64,000 bases of DNA from Actinobacteria bacterium OV450. GTDB lineage: Bacteria; Actinomycetota; Actinomycetes; Streptomycetales; Streptomycetaceae. The notes below the pieces were generated by a model, which was given only the letters and a program-made list of their open reading frames with translations, had not been told where the DNA came from and searched no databases. Below, one piece after another: positions 8,870 through 19,055 of this stretch (the stretch's first letter is position 1; each line of letters begins with the position of its first letter). Made by a program: the position numbers and the translations under genes. The stretch lies in contig LJCW01000346.1 of NCBI GenBank assembly GCA_001298555.1, forward strand, positions 1 to 64,000, given 5' to 3'.

Positions 8870-8948
8870 CCCTGTTCCCGGGCCGGGCGGGGCTCGGGTC
8901 GCTCGCGCCGCGGCGCCGCGCGGGCCGGCACGATCCGGAAGGCAGGCC

Positions 8949-9935
8949 TCAGGCCTCCGGCGGCTCCGGGGCGTCGTCCTCGCCCGGCTCGGTGTCGGCC
9001 CCCGGCTCGGGGTCCGGCTTGCGCTTCGGGGGCCGGGTCAGCCCGCTGGAGGTGTCCCGCAGGTACGACCCGTCACCCGGCTCCGCCCCGGCGGACGGAT
9101 CCCGCCGCCGCAGGTACCGCTCGAACTCCCGCGCGATGGCGTCACCCGACGCCTCCGGCAGATCGGCCGTGTCCCGCGCCTCCTCCAGCGTCTGGACGTA
9201 CTCCGCCACCTCGCTGTCCTCCGCGGCCAGTTGGTCCACCCCGAGCTGCCACGCCCGTGCGTCCTCGGGGAGTTCGCCCAGCGGGATCCGGATGTCGATC
9301 AGATCCTCCAGCCGGTTCAGCAGGGCCAGCGTCGCCTTGGGGTTCGGCGGCTGGGAGACGTAGTGCGGGACGGCCGCCCACAGGGACACCGCCGGCACCC
9401 CGGCGTGGGTGCAGGCCTCCTGGAGGATGCCCACGATCCCCGTCGGGCCTTCGTACTTGGTCTCCTCCAGGTCCATCGTCCGCGCCAGGTCCGGGTCCGA
9501 GGTGACCCCGCTGACCGGCACCGGCCGCGTGTGCGGCGTGTCCCCGAGCAGCGCCCCCAGGATCACGACCATCTCCACGCCCAGTTCGTGCGCGAAGCCG
9601 AGGATCTCGTTGCAGAACGACCGCCACCGCATGGACGGTTCGATGCCCCGCACGAGCACGAGGTCCCGCGGCTTCGCGCCGCCGATCCGCACCACCGACA
9701 GTCTCGTCGTCGGCCACGTGATCTTCCGTACCCCGTTGTCCAGCCACACCGTCGGCCGGTTGACCTGGAAGTCGTAGTAGTCCTCGGCGTCCAGCGCCGC
9801 GAAGACCTCGCCCTTCCACTCCCGGTCCAGGTGCGCGACCGCGCCGGAGGCCGCGTCACCCGCGTCGTTCCAGCCCTCGAACGCGGCCACCATGACCGGG
9901 TCGATCAGCTCGGGCACGCCCTCAAGCTCGATCAC
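8949..9935 (-). CDS. PAC2 family protein
   Basis: PAC2 (proteasome assembly chaperone 2-like) protein of 328 residues. GTG at 9935 (VIELEGVPELIDPVMVAAFEGWNDAGDAAS) is preceded by GGAAGGAGACC; an upstream in-frame extension to 10001 is less likely. Typical blocks are VRIGGAKPRDLVLVRGIEPSMRW, VVILGALLGDTPHTRPVPVSG and VPAVSLWAAVPHYVSQPPNPKA. The C-terminal 60 residues are acidic and Pro-rich, probably disordered. In eukaryotes the fold helps 20S proteasome assembly. In actinobacteria the role is unproven, but linkage to mshC, metH and the proteasome locus is conserved. Confidence 0.9.
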   Translation of the reverse strand: MIELEGVPELIDPVMVAAFEGWNDAGDAASGAVAHLDREWKGEVFAALDAEDYYDFQVNRPTVWLDNGVRKITWPTTRLSVVRIGGAKPRDLVLVRGIEPSMRWRSFCNEILGFAHELGVEMVVILGALLGDTPHTRPVPVSGVTSDPDLARTMDLEETKYEGPTGIVGILQEACTHAGVPAVSLWAAVPHYVSQPPNPKATLALLNRLEDLIDIRIPLGELPEDARAWQLGVDQLAAEDSEVAEYVQTLEEARDTADLPEASGDAIAREFERYLRRRDPSAGAEPGDGSYLRDTSSGLTRPPKRKPDPEPGADTEPGEDDAPEPPEA

Positions 9936-10011
9936 CCAGGTCTCCTTCCGAAGTTCCTTGCGTACGAGGGTCAGCCTAAGCCTTGAGACGACACCAGCCA
10001 CAGCCCACGAC

Positions 10012-10043
10012 AGAGGGGCGGTTCCCCTCGGAACCGCCCCTCT
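10012..10043 (-). terminator. Terminator of the glpF-glpK-glpD operon
   Basis: A perfect 14-base-pair stem (10012-10025 with 10030-10043) with a 4-base loop lies 18 bases beyond the glpD stop on the - strand. Confidence 0.8.
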
Positions 10044-10061
10044 TCCCCACCTGCGCAGGAG

Positions 10062-11669
10062 CTATGCCTTGCGGCTCAGCATCTCCTCGACCCGTGCGCG
10101 CACGGAGTCGTCGTCCAGGCCGCGGACCGTCACGGTGGTGCGACGGCGCAGTACGTCGTCGACCGTCTCGGCCCACTCGTTGTCCCGGGCGTAGGCGACC
10201 TGCGCCCAGATCTCAGGGCCGTCCGGGTGGATCCGCTCGGCCAGTGCCGGGTCCTCGTTCGCGAGGCGCGCGATGTCGAAGGCCAGCGAGCCGTAGTGCG
10301 AGGCCAGGTGGCGGGCCGTCAGCGGGTCCATACGCGCACCGGGGTCGCGGTCCACCAGCAGGCGGTGCGCGACGGCGTTCGGGTTGGCGACACCGGGCAG
10401 CGGGACCCGGCGTACGAGCGACTTCACCGGCTCCATGTCGTCGGTGAGGGGGCTGCCGGGCAGCTTGGCCAGCTTGTCCATGACCACGCGGCCGATGTGG
10501 CGGTACGTGGTCCACTTGCCGCCGGCCACCGACAGCATGCCGCCGGCGCCCTCGGAGACGACCGTCTCGCGCTTGGCCTTCTCGACGCCGCCGGGGCCGC
10601 CGGGCAGCACCCGCAGGCCGGCGAAGGCGTACGTCATCAGCGAGCGGTCCAGGTCGGCGTCCTTGATCGAGAAAGCCGCCTCGTCCAGGATCTGCTGGAT
10701 GTCCTTCTCGGTGGCGCGCACGTCCGCCGGGTCGCCCTCGTACACCTCGTCCGTGGTGCCGAGCAGCAGCTGGTCCTCCCACGGAAGGGCGAACGTGATG
10801 CGGTACTTGTCGATCGGGGTGGCCATGGCGGCCTTCCACGGCGACTTGCGCTTCATGACGATGTGCGCGCCCTTGGAGAGGCGGATCGACGGCATCGAGT
10901 GCTTGTCTTCCATGCGCCGCAGGTGGTCCACCCACGGGCCGGTGGCGTTGAGCACGACGCGCGCGTCGACGCCGAACTCGGTGCCGTCGAGGCGGTCCTT
11001 GAGCTCGGCGCCCGAGACCCGGCCGCGCGTCATGCGCAGCCCGGTGACCTCGGCGTGGTTGAGGACGACGGCACCCGACTCGACGGCCGCGCGGACCGTC
11101 ATCACGGCGACGCGGGAGTCGTTCATCTGGTGGTCGTAGTAGACCGCGACGGCCTTCAGGTTGTCCGTCTTCAGGCCGGGGTTGTCGGCGGCGGCACGGG
11201 CGGGGGATATGACCTTGCCCATGCCGTCGCCGAAGGCCGAGAGGGCGGAGTAGGCGAAGACGCCCGCGCCCAGCTTGGCCGCACCCACCGGACCGCCCTT
11301 GTAGACCGGCAGGTAGAACGTGAGCGGGTTGACCAGGTGCGGGGCCACGTCCTTGGCCAGGACCCGCCGCTCGTGGTGGTTCTCGGCCACCAGCTTGACC
11401 GCGCCGGTCTGCAGGTAGCGCAGACCGCCGTGGACGAGCTTGGAGGAGGCGGAGGAGGTGGCGCCGGCGAAGTCGCCGGCGTCCACCATGGCAACCCGCA
11501 GACCCGACTGCGCGGCGTGCCAGGCCACCGAGGTGCCCAGGATTCCACCGCCGATGACCAGCAGGTCGTACGTGGCCTTCGCCAGCTGCTCGCGGGTCTC
11601 GGCGCGGCCCGGGTTCGAGCCGGCGGTCGGGTGCGTGCCCAGCGCGGGGACGCTCTGCAGGGTGCTCAT
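10062..11669 (-). CDS. glpD: Glycerol-3-phosphate dehydrogenase (FAD, aerobic type)
   Basis: GlpD oxidises sn-glycerol-3-phosphate to dihydroxyacetone phosphate and passes electrons through FAD to the membrane quinone pool. It is 535 residues. The Rossmann FAD motif is DLLVIGGGILGTSVAWHAAQSG (about residues 35-56), followed by the conserved SSKLVHGGLRYLQTG block. Late motifs LLLGTTDEVYEGD and SVAGGKWTTYRHIG are typical. AGGAG precedes the ATG with 8-base spacing. It is last in the gylR-controlled glpF-glpK-glpD order, 37 bases after glpK. Confidence 0.96.
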   Translation of the reverse strand: MSTLQSVPALGTHPTAGSNPGRAETREQLAKATYDLLVIGGGILGTSVAWHAAQSGLRVAMVDAGDFAGATSSASSKLVHGGLRYLQTGAVKLVAENHHERRVLAKDVAPHLVNPLTFYLPVYKGGPVGAAKLGAGVFAYSALSAFGDGMGKVISPARAAADNPGLKTDNLKAVAVYYDHQMNDSRVAVMTVRAAVESGAVVLNHAEVTGLRMTRGRVSGAELKDRLDGTEFGVDARVVLNATGPWVDHLRRMEDKHSMPSIRLSKGAHIVMKRKSPWKAAMATPIDKYRITFALPWEDQLLLGTTDEVYEGDPADVRATEKDIQQILDEAAFSIKDADLDRSLMTYAFAGLRVLPGGPGGVEKAKRETVVSEGAGGMLSVAGGKWTTYRHIGRVVMDKLAKLPGSPLTDDMEPVKSLVRRVPLPGVANPNAVAHRLLVDRDPGARMDPLTARHLASHYGSLAFDIARLANEDPALAERIHPDGPEIWAQVAYARDNEWAETVDDVLRRRTTVTVRGLDDDSVRARVEEMLSRKA

Positions 11670-11706
11670 ATCTCTTAGCTCCTCGTCGATTGACTCAGCT
11701 GGTGCG

Positions 11707-13233
11707 TCAGCTGGCGTCTTCGTCGTCGATCCAGCCCATGGACCGCTCGACGGCCTTGAGCCAGTTCTTGTACTCGCGGTCCCGCTGGTCGGCGGGCATC
11801 CGCGGGGTCCACTCCGCCGCGCGGCGCCAGTTGGCGCGCAGGGCGTCGGTGTCGGGCCAGAAGCCGACGGCCAGGCCGGCGGCGTAGGCGGCGCCGAGAC
11901 AGGTGGTCTCCGCGACCATGGGACGGACCACGGGGGCGTCCACGAAGTCGGAGAGGGTCTGCATCAGCAGGTTGTTGGAGGTCATGCCGCCGTCGACCTT
12001 GAGGGCCGTGAGCTCGACGCCCGAGTCCTTGGTCATGGCGTCGGTGATCTCGCGGGTCTGCCAGGCGGTGGCCTCCAGGACGGCACGGGCGATGTGCGCC
12101 TTGGTGACGTACCGGGTGAGGCCGGCGATCACACCGCGGGCGTCGGAGCGCCAGTACGGGGCGAACAGGCCGGAGAAGGCCGGCACGAAGTAGGCGCCGC
12201 CGTTGTCCTCGACCGAGAGCGCGAGCGTCTCGATCTCGGCCGCGGTCTTGATCATGCCCATCTGGTCGCGCATCCACTGGACGAGCGAGCCGGTGACGGC
12301 GATGGAGCCCTCCAGCGCGTAGACCGGCTTCTGGTCGCCGATCTGGTAGCCGACGGTGGTCAGCAGGCCGCTGTAGGAGTTGATGACCTTGTCACCGGTG
12401 TTCATCAGCATGAACGTGCCGGTGCCGTACGTGGACTTGGCCTCGCCCTCGGCGAAACACGTCTGGCCGAACAGCGCGGCCTGCTGGTCGCCGAGCGCCG
12501 AGGCGACCGGGACACCGGCGAGGACGCCTTCCTTGACGTGGCCGTAGACCTCGGCGGAGGACCGGATCTCGGGGAGGACGTTGAGCGGGACGCCCATCGA
12601 CTCCGCGATCTTCTCGTCCCAGGCCAGCGTGTGCAGGTTCATCAGCATGGTGCGCGAGGCGTTGGTGACGTCGGTGACGTGCACGCCGCCCTGGGCACCG
12701 CCGGTGAGGTTCCAGATGACCCACGAGTCCATGGTGCCGAAGAGGATGTCCCCGGCCTCGGCGCGCTCGCGCAGGCCCTCGACGTTGTCGAGCAGCCAGC
12801 GGACCTTCGGGCCGGCGAAGTACGACGCGAGGGGCAGGCCCGTCTCGCGGCGGAAGCGGTCCTGGCCGACGTTGCGGCCGAGCTCCTTGCACAGGGCGTC
12901 GGTGCGGGTGTCCTGCCAGACCAGCGCGTTGTGCACCGGCTCGCCGGTGTGACGGTCCCACAGGAGGGTGGTCTCGCGCTGGTTGGTGATGCCGACGGCC
13001 TTGACGTCGGCGGCGGTGATCTCGGCCTTCGCGATGGCGCCGGCGACGACCTCCTGGACGTTGGTCCAGATCTCGGCGGCGTCGTGCTCGACCCAGCCCG
13101 GCTTCGGGAAGATCTGCTCGTGCTCCTTCTGGTCGACGGCGACGATGCGGCCGTCGCGGTCGAAGACGATGCAGCGGGAGGAGGTGGTGCCCTGGTCGAT
13201 CGCGGCGATGAACGGGCCGGTGCTGGTGGTCAT
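11707..13233 (-). CDS. glpK: Glycerol kinase
   Basis: GlpK phosphorylates glycerol with ATP to trap it as glycerol-3-phosphate. It is 508 residues, full length for FGGY kinases. The N-terminal phosphate loop [16 protein letters not shown] is at about residues 10-25, the glycerol-contacting region is [13 protein letters not shown], and the C-terminal signature [16 protein letters not shown] is present. AGGAG lies 8 bases before the ATG. It sits between glpF (75-base gap) and glpD, so co-transcription is likely. Confidence 0.97.
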   Translation of the reverse strand: MTTSTGPFIAAIDQGTTSSRCIVFDRDGRIVAVDQKEHEQIFPKPGWVEHDAAEIWTNVQEVVAGAIAKAEITAADVKAVGITNQRETTLLWDRHTGEPVHNALVWQDTRTDALCKELGRNVGQDRFRRETGLPLASYFAGPKVRWLLDNVEGLRERAEAGDILFGTMDSWVIWNLTGGAQGGVHVTDVTNASRTMLMNLHTLAWDEKIAESMGVPLNVLPEIRSSAEVYGHVKEGVLAGVPVASALGDQQAALFGQTCFAEGEAKSTYGTGTFMLMNTGDKVINSYSGLLTTVGYQIGDQKPVYALEGSIAVTGSLVQWMRDQMGMIKTAAEIETLALSVEDNGGAYFVPAFSGLFAPYWRSDARGVIAGLTRYVTKAHIARAVLEATAWQTREITDAMTKDSGVELTALKVDGGMTSNNLLMQTLSDFVDAPVVRPMVAETTCLGAAYAAGLAVGFWPDTDALRANWRRAAEWTPRMPADQRDREYKNWLKAVERSMGWIDDEDAS

Positions 13234-13308
13234 GTGGCTGCTCCTGGCAGGTCTCTTGGTTGGCGTATCAGGGGGCGGTGCGGATCTTGCGATTCGTGCC
13301 GATGCTGA

Positions 13309-14091
13309 TCAGGCGAACGCGATGTTGTACAGACCGCCGGCGAGTGCGGCACCGACGAGCGGGCCGACCACCGGGATCCAGGAGTATCCCCAGTCGGAGC
13401 CGCCCTTGTTGGGAAGCGGCAGCAGGGCGTGGACTATTCGGGGGCCGAGGTCACGGACCGGGTTGATGGCGTAGCCGGTCGGACCGCCGAGCGAGAGGCC
13501 GATGCCGACGACGACGAACGAGGTGATCAGGACGCCGATGACGCCGAGGCCCTTGCCGTCGGCCTGGAGGCCCTGGGTCAGGATCGCCAGGACCAGGACG
13601 GCCGTACCGATGATCTCGGTCGCGAGGTTCTGGACGACGTTGCGGATCTCGGGGCCGGTGGAGAAGACGCCCAGGACCGGGCCGGCCTGGTCGTGCGGGT
13701 GCGGGTCCTCGGGGCCGAGCTTGGCGTCACGGATGTGCTCGGGGTCCGAGAGGTGCGCCGCGAACTGTCCGTAGTAGGTGACCCACATCAGGACCGCGCC
13801 GAGCATGGCGCCGAGGAGCTGTCCGGCGAGGTAGACCGGAACGTCGCTCCAGTCGCTGTTCTTGACGGCCAGGCCGACGGTGACCGCCGGGTTGAGGTGC
13901 GCACCGGAGAGCGGGGCGGACACGTAGGCGGCGATCAGAACGGCGAAACCCCAGCCGAACGTGATCGCGAGCCAGCCCGCATTGCGGGCCTTGGAGCTCT
14001 TGAGCGTCACGGCGGCGCAGACGCCACCGCCGAGCAGTGTGAGCAGGGCGGTACCGATGGTCTCGCCGATGAAGATGTCGGAGGTGGACAC
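13309..14091 (-). CDS. glpF: Glycerol uptake facilitator (aquaglyceroporin)
   Basis: MIP-family channel of 260 residues with six predicted membrane helices. Both NPA boxes are present: [13 protein letters not shown] in full, and the second in the variant [10 protein letters not shown] where Val replaces Ala of NPA, as seen in some actinobacterial facilitators. GTG at 14091 has AAAGGAG 8 bases upstream, so it is chosen over the longer frame to 14157. It is first gene of the operon under GylR control. A GylR-like site lies about 130 bases upstream. Confidence 0.94.
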   Translation of the reverse strand: MSTSDIFIGETIGTALLTLLGGGVCAAVTLKSSKARNAGWLAITFGWGFAVLIAAYVSAPLSGAHLNPAVTVGLAVKNSDWSDVPVYLAGQLLGAMLGAVLMWVTYYGQFAAHLSDPEHIRDAKLGPEDPHPHDQAGPVLGVFSTGPEIRNVVQNLATEIIGTAVLVLAILTQGLQADGKGLGVIGVLITSFVVVGIGLSLGGPTGYAINPVRDLGPRIVHALLPLPNKGGSDWGYSWIPVVGPLVGAALAGGLYNIAFA

Positions 14092-14410
14092 CCGCGACTC
14101 CTTTGCCTTGCGTCCAGGGGGTGGCGGCCACCGGGTCCCGTCCGGTGTGCCGCGCACTCGGTGAGTGGTTCACCGGTCCTTGGCCTTGCCACCCCACCCT
14201 AGCGCGTATTGCCGGTAGGTGTTCGACAATGCCGACCGATGAACGGCAGTTTTCCGCCCAGGTGAAGAACGCGTCAAGGGTTGGCCTGGCCAAAGTGTCG
14301 GATCGTTACCACTCGGTGCGATCAGCCAAATCCAGCCATCCCATGGCCGGGATATGCCCACATCAGGGCAGAAAGCGGCCAGGCGGTGGCCGAGAAGGGC
14401 TGTAGGGGGC
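14092..14410 (-). promoter_or_regulatory. glpF operon promoter region with GylR-like site
   Basis: Non-coding stretch between gylR and glpF. It contains GTTCGACAATGCCGA (14221-14235), matching the element before gylR, and a perfect 13-base palindrome TTGGCCTGGCCAA (14281-14293). No other gene was seen. Exact -35 and -10 boxes could not be chosen with confidence. Confidence 0.65.
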
Positions 14411-15178
14411 CTAGAACCGGCCCGCGCCGAGATCGCGTGAAACAGCGCGCGCACAGTCCCGTACGGACGCCACGAGGCTCGCCCGGGGCTCCCCGGCCTC
14501 CCCGCACACCCGCTCGACCGCACCCGCGACCGCGACCGCGCCCACCGGCATCCGCCGCCGGTCGTGGATCGGCGCCGCCACCGAGGCGATGCCGTCCCAG
14601 GTCTCCTCGACGTCCGCGGCCCAGCCGCGCGCCCGGGTCAGGTCGAGGATCTCCTCGAAGCCCGCGGCGTCGGTGACCGTCCGGGGCGTGAACGCCTCGC
14701 GCTCCGCCTCCAGGGCCTCCGTGTGGGCGACCGGGTCGAACGCGGACAGCACCTTGCCCAGGGCCGTGGAGTGCAGCGGCTGCATGGCCCCCACCTCCAG
14801 CACCTGGCGGCTGTCGTCCGGGCGGAAGACGTGGTGCATGATCAGCACCCCGCTCTGGTGGAGTACGCCCACGTAGACGCTCTCGCCGCTCGCCCGGGCC
14901 AGGTCGTCCGTCCACACCAGCGCGCGGGCGCGCAGCTCGTGCACGTCCAGATAGCTGTTGCCCAGACGGAGCAGCTCGGCGCCCAGCTGGTAGCGGCCCG
15001 AGGCGGGGTCCTGCTCGACGAAGCCCTCGGCCTGGAGCGTGCGCAGGATCCCGTGCGCCGTCCCCTTGGCCAGGCCCAGGGAGGACGCCACGTCCGAGAG
15101 GCCCAGCCGGCGTTCCCCGCCCGCCAGGAGTCGCAGCATCGCAGCGGCTCGTTCGAGCGACTGGATGTTCCGTGCCAT
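14411..15178 (-). CDS. gylR: IclR-family glycerol-operon regulator GylR
   Basis: Transcriptional repressor of 255 residues. An N-terminal winged helix-turn-helix (LGLSDVASSLGLAKGTAHGILRTLQ, about residues 25-49) is followed by an IclR effector domain (about residues 75-250, with MQPLHSTALGKVLSAFDP). Its position directly before glpF-glpK-glpD matches gylR of S. coelicolor, which controls that operon in response to glycerol or glycerol-3-phosphate. AGGAGG lies 7 bases before the ATG. The palindrome at 15201-15217 upstream suggests autoregulation. Confidence 0.95.
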   Translation of the reverse strand: MARNIQSLERAAAMLRLLAGGERRLGLSDVASSLGLAKGTAHGILRTLQAEGFVEQDPASGRYQLGAELLRLGNSYLDVHELRARALVWTDDLARASGESVYVGVLHQSGVLIMHHVFRPDDSRQVLEVGAMQPLHSTALGKVLSAFDPVAHTEALEAEREAFTPRTVTDAAGFEEILDLTRARGWAADVEETWDGIASVAAPIHDRRRMPVGAVAVAGAVERVCGEAGEPRASLVASVRDCARAVSRDLGAGRF

Positions 15179-15200
15179 CGCGCAGCCTCCTGCTGACGTA

Positions 15201-15217
15201 GTTCGACAATGCTGAAC
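15201..15217 (-). promoter_or_regulatory. Probable GylR operator before gylR
   Basis: GTTC-N9-GAAC imperfect palindrome (GTTCGACAATGCTGAAC) lies 23 bases before the gylR start. Its first 12 bases recur exactly at 14221, upstream of glpF. The assignment to GylR is inference from this shared sequence and position. Confidence 0.65.
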
Positions 15218-15430
15218 AGTATCGGTCGATGTCGACCTTGTGCATGGTTGGGCAACTGTTCAGGCCTCCGTCGGCCAGGACACCCCTGCCAGATCCCCGC
15301 GCACAGAATGCAGTCCGCCACGTGGGACGACCGCACCGGGGTTGCCACCTCGCGGTTACCCTGACCGCGTGCGCCCTTGACACAGCGAGGGTGCAAAGCC
15401 GACAGCCGTCGCACTCCAGGGAGCTCAACC

Positions 15431-18400
15431 ATGGCCTCGTTGCCGAACCCGCCCGCAGACACCCAGACCCGGGCCGATGCCCTCCGAGAGGCGCTCGCCA
15501 CCCGTGTGGTCGTCGCCGACGGAGCCATGGGAACGATGCTCCAGGCGCAGGACCCCAGCCTCGAGGACTTCCAGCAGCTCGAAGGCTGCAACGAGGTCCT
15601 GAACCTCACCCGCCCCGACATCGTGCGCTCCGTCCACGACGCGTACTTCGCGGTGGGCGTGGACTGCGTCGAGACCAACACCTTCGGTGCGAACTTCGCG
15701 GCGCTCGCCGAGTACGACATCCCCGAACGCAATTTCGAACTGTCGGAGTCCGGCGCCCGCATCGCCCGCGAGGTCGCCGACGAGTACACCGCGAAGACCG
15801 GGCGGCAGCGCTGGGTCCTCGGCTCCATGGGCCCCGGCACCAAGCTGCCCACCCTCGGCCACATCGACTACGCGACCATCCGCGACGCCTACCAGGTCAA
15901 CGCCGAGGGCCTGCTCTCCGGCGGGGCCGACGCCCTGCTCGTCGAGACCACCCAGGACCTGCTGCAGACCAAGTCCTCCGTCATCGGCGCCCGCCGCGCG
16001 ATGGAGGCCCTGGGCGTCAGCGTCCCGCTGATCTGCTCCGTCACCGTCGAGACCACCGGCACCATGCTGCTCGGCTCCGAGATCGGCGCCGCGCTCACCG
16101 CGCTGGAGCCGCTCGGCGTCGACATGATCGGCCTGAACTGCGCCACCGGCCCCGCCGAGATGAGCGAGCACCTGCGCTACCTCGCCCGCAACGCGCGCGT
16201 CCCGCTCTCCTGCATGCCCAACGCCGGCCTGCCCATCCTCGGCAAGAACGGCGCGCACTACCCGCTGTCCGCCCCCGAGCTCGCCGACGCCCAGGAGACC
16301 TTCGTCCGCGAGTACGGGCTCTCCCTCGTCGGCGGCTGCTGCGGCACGACGCCGGAGCACCTGCGCCAGGTCGTCGAGCGGGTCCGCGAGCTGAGCCCGG
16401 CCGTCCGCGAGCCCCGGCCGGAGCCCGGCGCGTCCTCGCTGTACCAGACCGTCCCGTTCCGCCAGGACACCGCGTACATGGCGATCGGCGAGCGGACGAA
16501 CGCGAACGGCTCGAAGAAGTTCCGCGAGGCCATGCTCGACGCCCGCTGGGACGACTGCGTCGAGATGGCCCGCGACCAGATCCGCGAGGGCGCGCACATG
16601 CTCGACCTGTGCGTGGACTACGTCGGCCGCGACGGCGTCGCCGACATGAAGGAGCTCGCCGGGCGCTTCGCGACGGCCTCGACGCTCCCGATCGTCCTGG
16701 ACTCCACCGAGGTCCCCGTGATCCAGGCGGGCCTGGAGAAGCTGGGCGGCCGCGCCGTCATCAACTCGGTGAACTACGAGGACGGCGACGGCCCGGACTC
16801 CCGCTTCGCGAAGGTGACCCGGCTGGCCAAGGAGCACGGCGCCGCGCTGATCGCGCTGACCATCGACGAGGAGGGCCAGGCCCGCACCGCCGAGCACAAG
16901 GTCGCCATCGCCGAGCGCCTGATCGCCGACCTGACCGGCAACTGGGGCATCCGCGAGTCCGACATCCTGATCGACACCCTCACCTTCACCATCTGCACCG
17001 GCCAGGAGGAGTCCCGCAGGGACGGTATCGCCACCATCGAGGCGATCCGCGAGCTCAAGCGCCGCCGCCCGGACGTGCAGACCACCCTCGGCCTGTCCAA
17101 CATCTCCTTCGGCCTGAACCCGGCCGCCCGCGTGCTGCTGAACTCGGTCTTCCTCGACGAGTGCGTCAAGGCCGGCCTGGACTCGGCGATCGTCCACGCC
17201 TCGAAGATCCTGCCCATCGCGCGCTTCGACGAGGAACAGGTCAACACCGCCCTCGACCTCATCTACGACCGCCGCACCGATGGCTACGACCCCCTCCAGA
17301 AGCTGATGGCCCTCTTCGAGGGTGTCAACACCAAGTCCCTCAAGGCCGGCCGCGCCGAGGAGCTCCTCGCACTCCCGCTCGACGAGCGGCTCCAGCGCCG
17401 CATCATCGACGGCGAGAAGAACGGCCTGGAAGCCGACCTCGACGAGGCGCTGCAGACCAGGGCCGCCCTCGACATCGTCAACGACACCCTTCTGGAGGGC
17501 ATGAAGGTCGTCGGCGAGCTGTTCGGCTCCGGCCAGATGCAGCTGCCGTTCGTCCTCCAGTCCGCCGAGGTCATGAAGACGGCGGTCGCCTACCTCGAAC
17601 CGCACATGGAGAAGACCGATGACGAGGGCAAGGGCACCATCGTGCTCGCCACCGTCCGCGGCGACGTCCACGACATCGGCAAGAACCTCGTCGACATCAT
17701 CCTGACCAACAACGGCTACAACGTCGTCAACATCGGCATCAAGCAGCCGGTCTCCGCGATCCTCGAAGCCGCCCAGGAGCACAAGGCCGACGTCATCGGC
17801 ATGTCCGGCCTCCTCGTGAAGTCGACCGTGATCATGAAGGAGAACCTGGAGGAGCTCAACCAGCGCAAGCTGGCGGCGGACTACCCGGTCATCCTCGGCG
17901 GCGCGGCCCTCACCCGTGCCTACGTCGAGCAGGACCTCCACGAGATCTACGAGGGCGAGGTCCGCTACGCCCGCGACGCGTTCGAGGGCCTGCGCCTGAT
18001 GGACGCCCTGATCGCCGTCAAGCGCGGTGTCCCCGGTGCCGCACTGCCCGAGCTCAAGCAGCGCCGGGTCGCCAAGCGGGACACCCCGGTCGCTGCGGCG
18101 GACGAGCCGCAGGAGCCCGGCGGCCGCTCCGACGTGGCCGTGGACAACCCGGTTCCCACCCCGCCGTTCTGGGGCACCCGCGTGGTCAAGGGCATCCCAC
18201 TCAAGGACTACGCCTCCTGGCTGGACGAGGGCGCGCTGTTCAAGGGCCAGTGGGGCCTCAAGCAGGCCCGCGCCGGCGGGGCCACGTACGAGGAGCTCGT
18301 CGAGAGCGAGGGCCGGCCGCGGCTGCGCGGCCTGCTGGAGAAGCTGCACACCGAGAACCTGCTCGAAGCCGCGGTCGTCTACGGGTACTTCCCCTGCGTG

Positions 18401-18943
18401 TCCAAGGGCGACGACCTGATCATCCTGGACGAACAGGGCAACGAGCGGACCCGCTTCACCTTCCCGCGCCAGCGCCGCGGCCGCCGGCTGTGCCTCGCGG
18501 ACTTCTTCCGCCCGGAGGAGTCCGGCGAGACCGACGTGGTCGGCCTCCAGGTGGTGACCGTCGGGTCGAAGATCGGCGAGGCCACCGCCAAGCTGTTCGA
18601 GTCCGACTCGTACCGCGAGTACCTGGAGCTGCACGGCCTGTCGGTCCAGCTCGCCGAGGCCATGGCCGAGTACTGGCACGCCCGCGTCCGCGCCGAGCTC
18701 GGCTTCGGCGGCGAGGACCCGGCCGCGGTGGAGGACATGTTCGACCTGAAGTACCGCGGCGCACGCTTCTCGCTGGGCTACGGCGCCTGCCCCGACCTGG
18801 AGGACCGCGCGAAGATCGCCGACCTCCTCCAGCCGGAGCGGATCGGGGTCCACCTCTCCGAGGAGTTCCAGCTCCACCCGGAGCAGTCCACGGACGCGAT
18901 CGTCATCCACCACCCCGAAGCGAAGTATTTCAACGCACGCTGA
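15431..18943 (+). CDS. metH: Cobalamin-dependent methionine synthase
   Basis: MetH transfers the methyl group of 5-methyltetrahydrofolate to homocysteine via cobalamin. It is 1170 residues with all four modules in order. The homocysteine/zinc domain (about 1-330) has DGAMGTML and the GGCCGTTPEH zinc cysteines. The pterin domain (about 345-610) has IGERTNANGSKKF. The cobalamin cap and Rossmann domain carry DVHDIGKNLV, with the cobalt-ligand His near residue 746. The AdoMet reactivation domain ends IHHPEAKYF. The frame opens at 15377, but the ATG at 15431 with AGGGAG upstream is preferred. It is divergent from gylR, and the leader may be structured. Confidence 0.97.
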   Translation: MASLPNPPADTQTRADALREALATRVVVADGAMGTMLQAQDPSLEDFQQLEGCNEVLNLTRPDIVRSVHDAYFAVGVDCVETNTFGANFAALAEYDIPERNFELSESGARIAREVADEYTAKTGRQRWVLGSMGPGTKLPTLGHIDYATIRDAYQVNAEGLLSGGADALLVETTQDLLQTKSSVIGARRAMEALGVSVPLICSVTVETTGTMLLGSEIGAALTALEPLGVDMIGLNCATGPAEMSEHLRYLARNARVPLSCMPNAGLPILGKNGAHYPLSAPELADAQETFVREYGLSLVGGCCGTTPEHLRQVVERVRELSPAVREPRPEPGASSLYQTVPFRQDTAYMAIGERTNANGSKKFREAMLDARWDDCVEMARDQIREGAHMLDLCVDYVGRDGVADMKELAGRFATASTLPIVLDSTEVPVIQAGLEKLGGRAVINSVNYEDGDGPDSRFAKVTRLAKEHGAALIALTIDEEGQARTAEHKVAIAERLIADLTGNWGIRESDILIDTLTFTICTGQEESRRDGIATIEAIRELKRRRPDVQTTLGLSNISFGLNPAARVLLNSVFLDECVKAGLDSAIVHASKILPIARFDEEQVNTALDLIYDRRTDGYDPLQKLMALFEGVNTKSLKAGRAEELLALPLDERLQRRIIDGEKNGLEADLDEALQTRAALDIVNDTLLEGMKVVGELFGSGQMQLPFVLQSAEVMKTAVAYLEPHMEKTDDEGKGTIVLATVRGDVHDIGKNLVDIILTNNGYNVVNIGIKQPVSAILEAAQEHKADVIGMSGLLVKSTVIMKENLEELNQRKLAADYPVILGGAALTRAYVEQDLHEIYEGEVRYARDAFEGLRLMDALIAVKRGVPGAALPELKQRRVAKRDTPVAAADEPQEPGGRSDVAVDNPVPTPPFWGTRVVKGIPLKDYASWLDEGALFKGQWGLKQARAGGATYEELVESEGRPRLRGLLEKLHTENLLEAAVVYGYFPCVSKGDDLIILDEQGNERTRFTFPRQRRGRRLCLADFFRPEESGETDVVGLQVVTVGSKIGEATAKLFESDSYREYLELHGLSVQLAEAMAEYWHARVRAELGFGGEDPAAVEDMFDLKYRGARFSLGYGACPDLEDRAKIADLLQPERIGVHLSEEFQLHPEQSTDAIVIHHPEAKYFNAR

Positions 18944-19055
18944 GGCCGAGCGACGTACACTTGACGGTCCCACAGGCCGGTCGCCTGATCACCGGGGGAG
19001 TTCCCCACGGGAAGAAGGCGGCCGGCCTTCTCGTCCTCTGAGAAAGGTGTGCCGG

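Noticed and set aside
15425-18973. 1182-codon frame antisense to metH
   Set aside because: Same GC artefact; metH domain structure on the + strand is complete.
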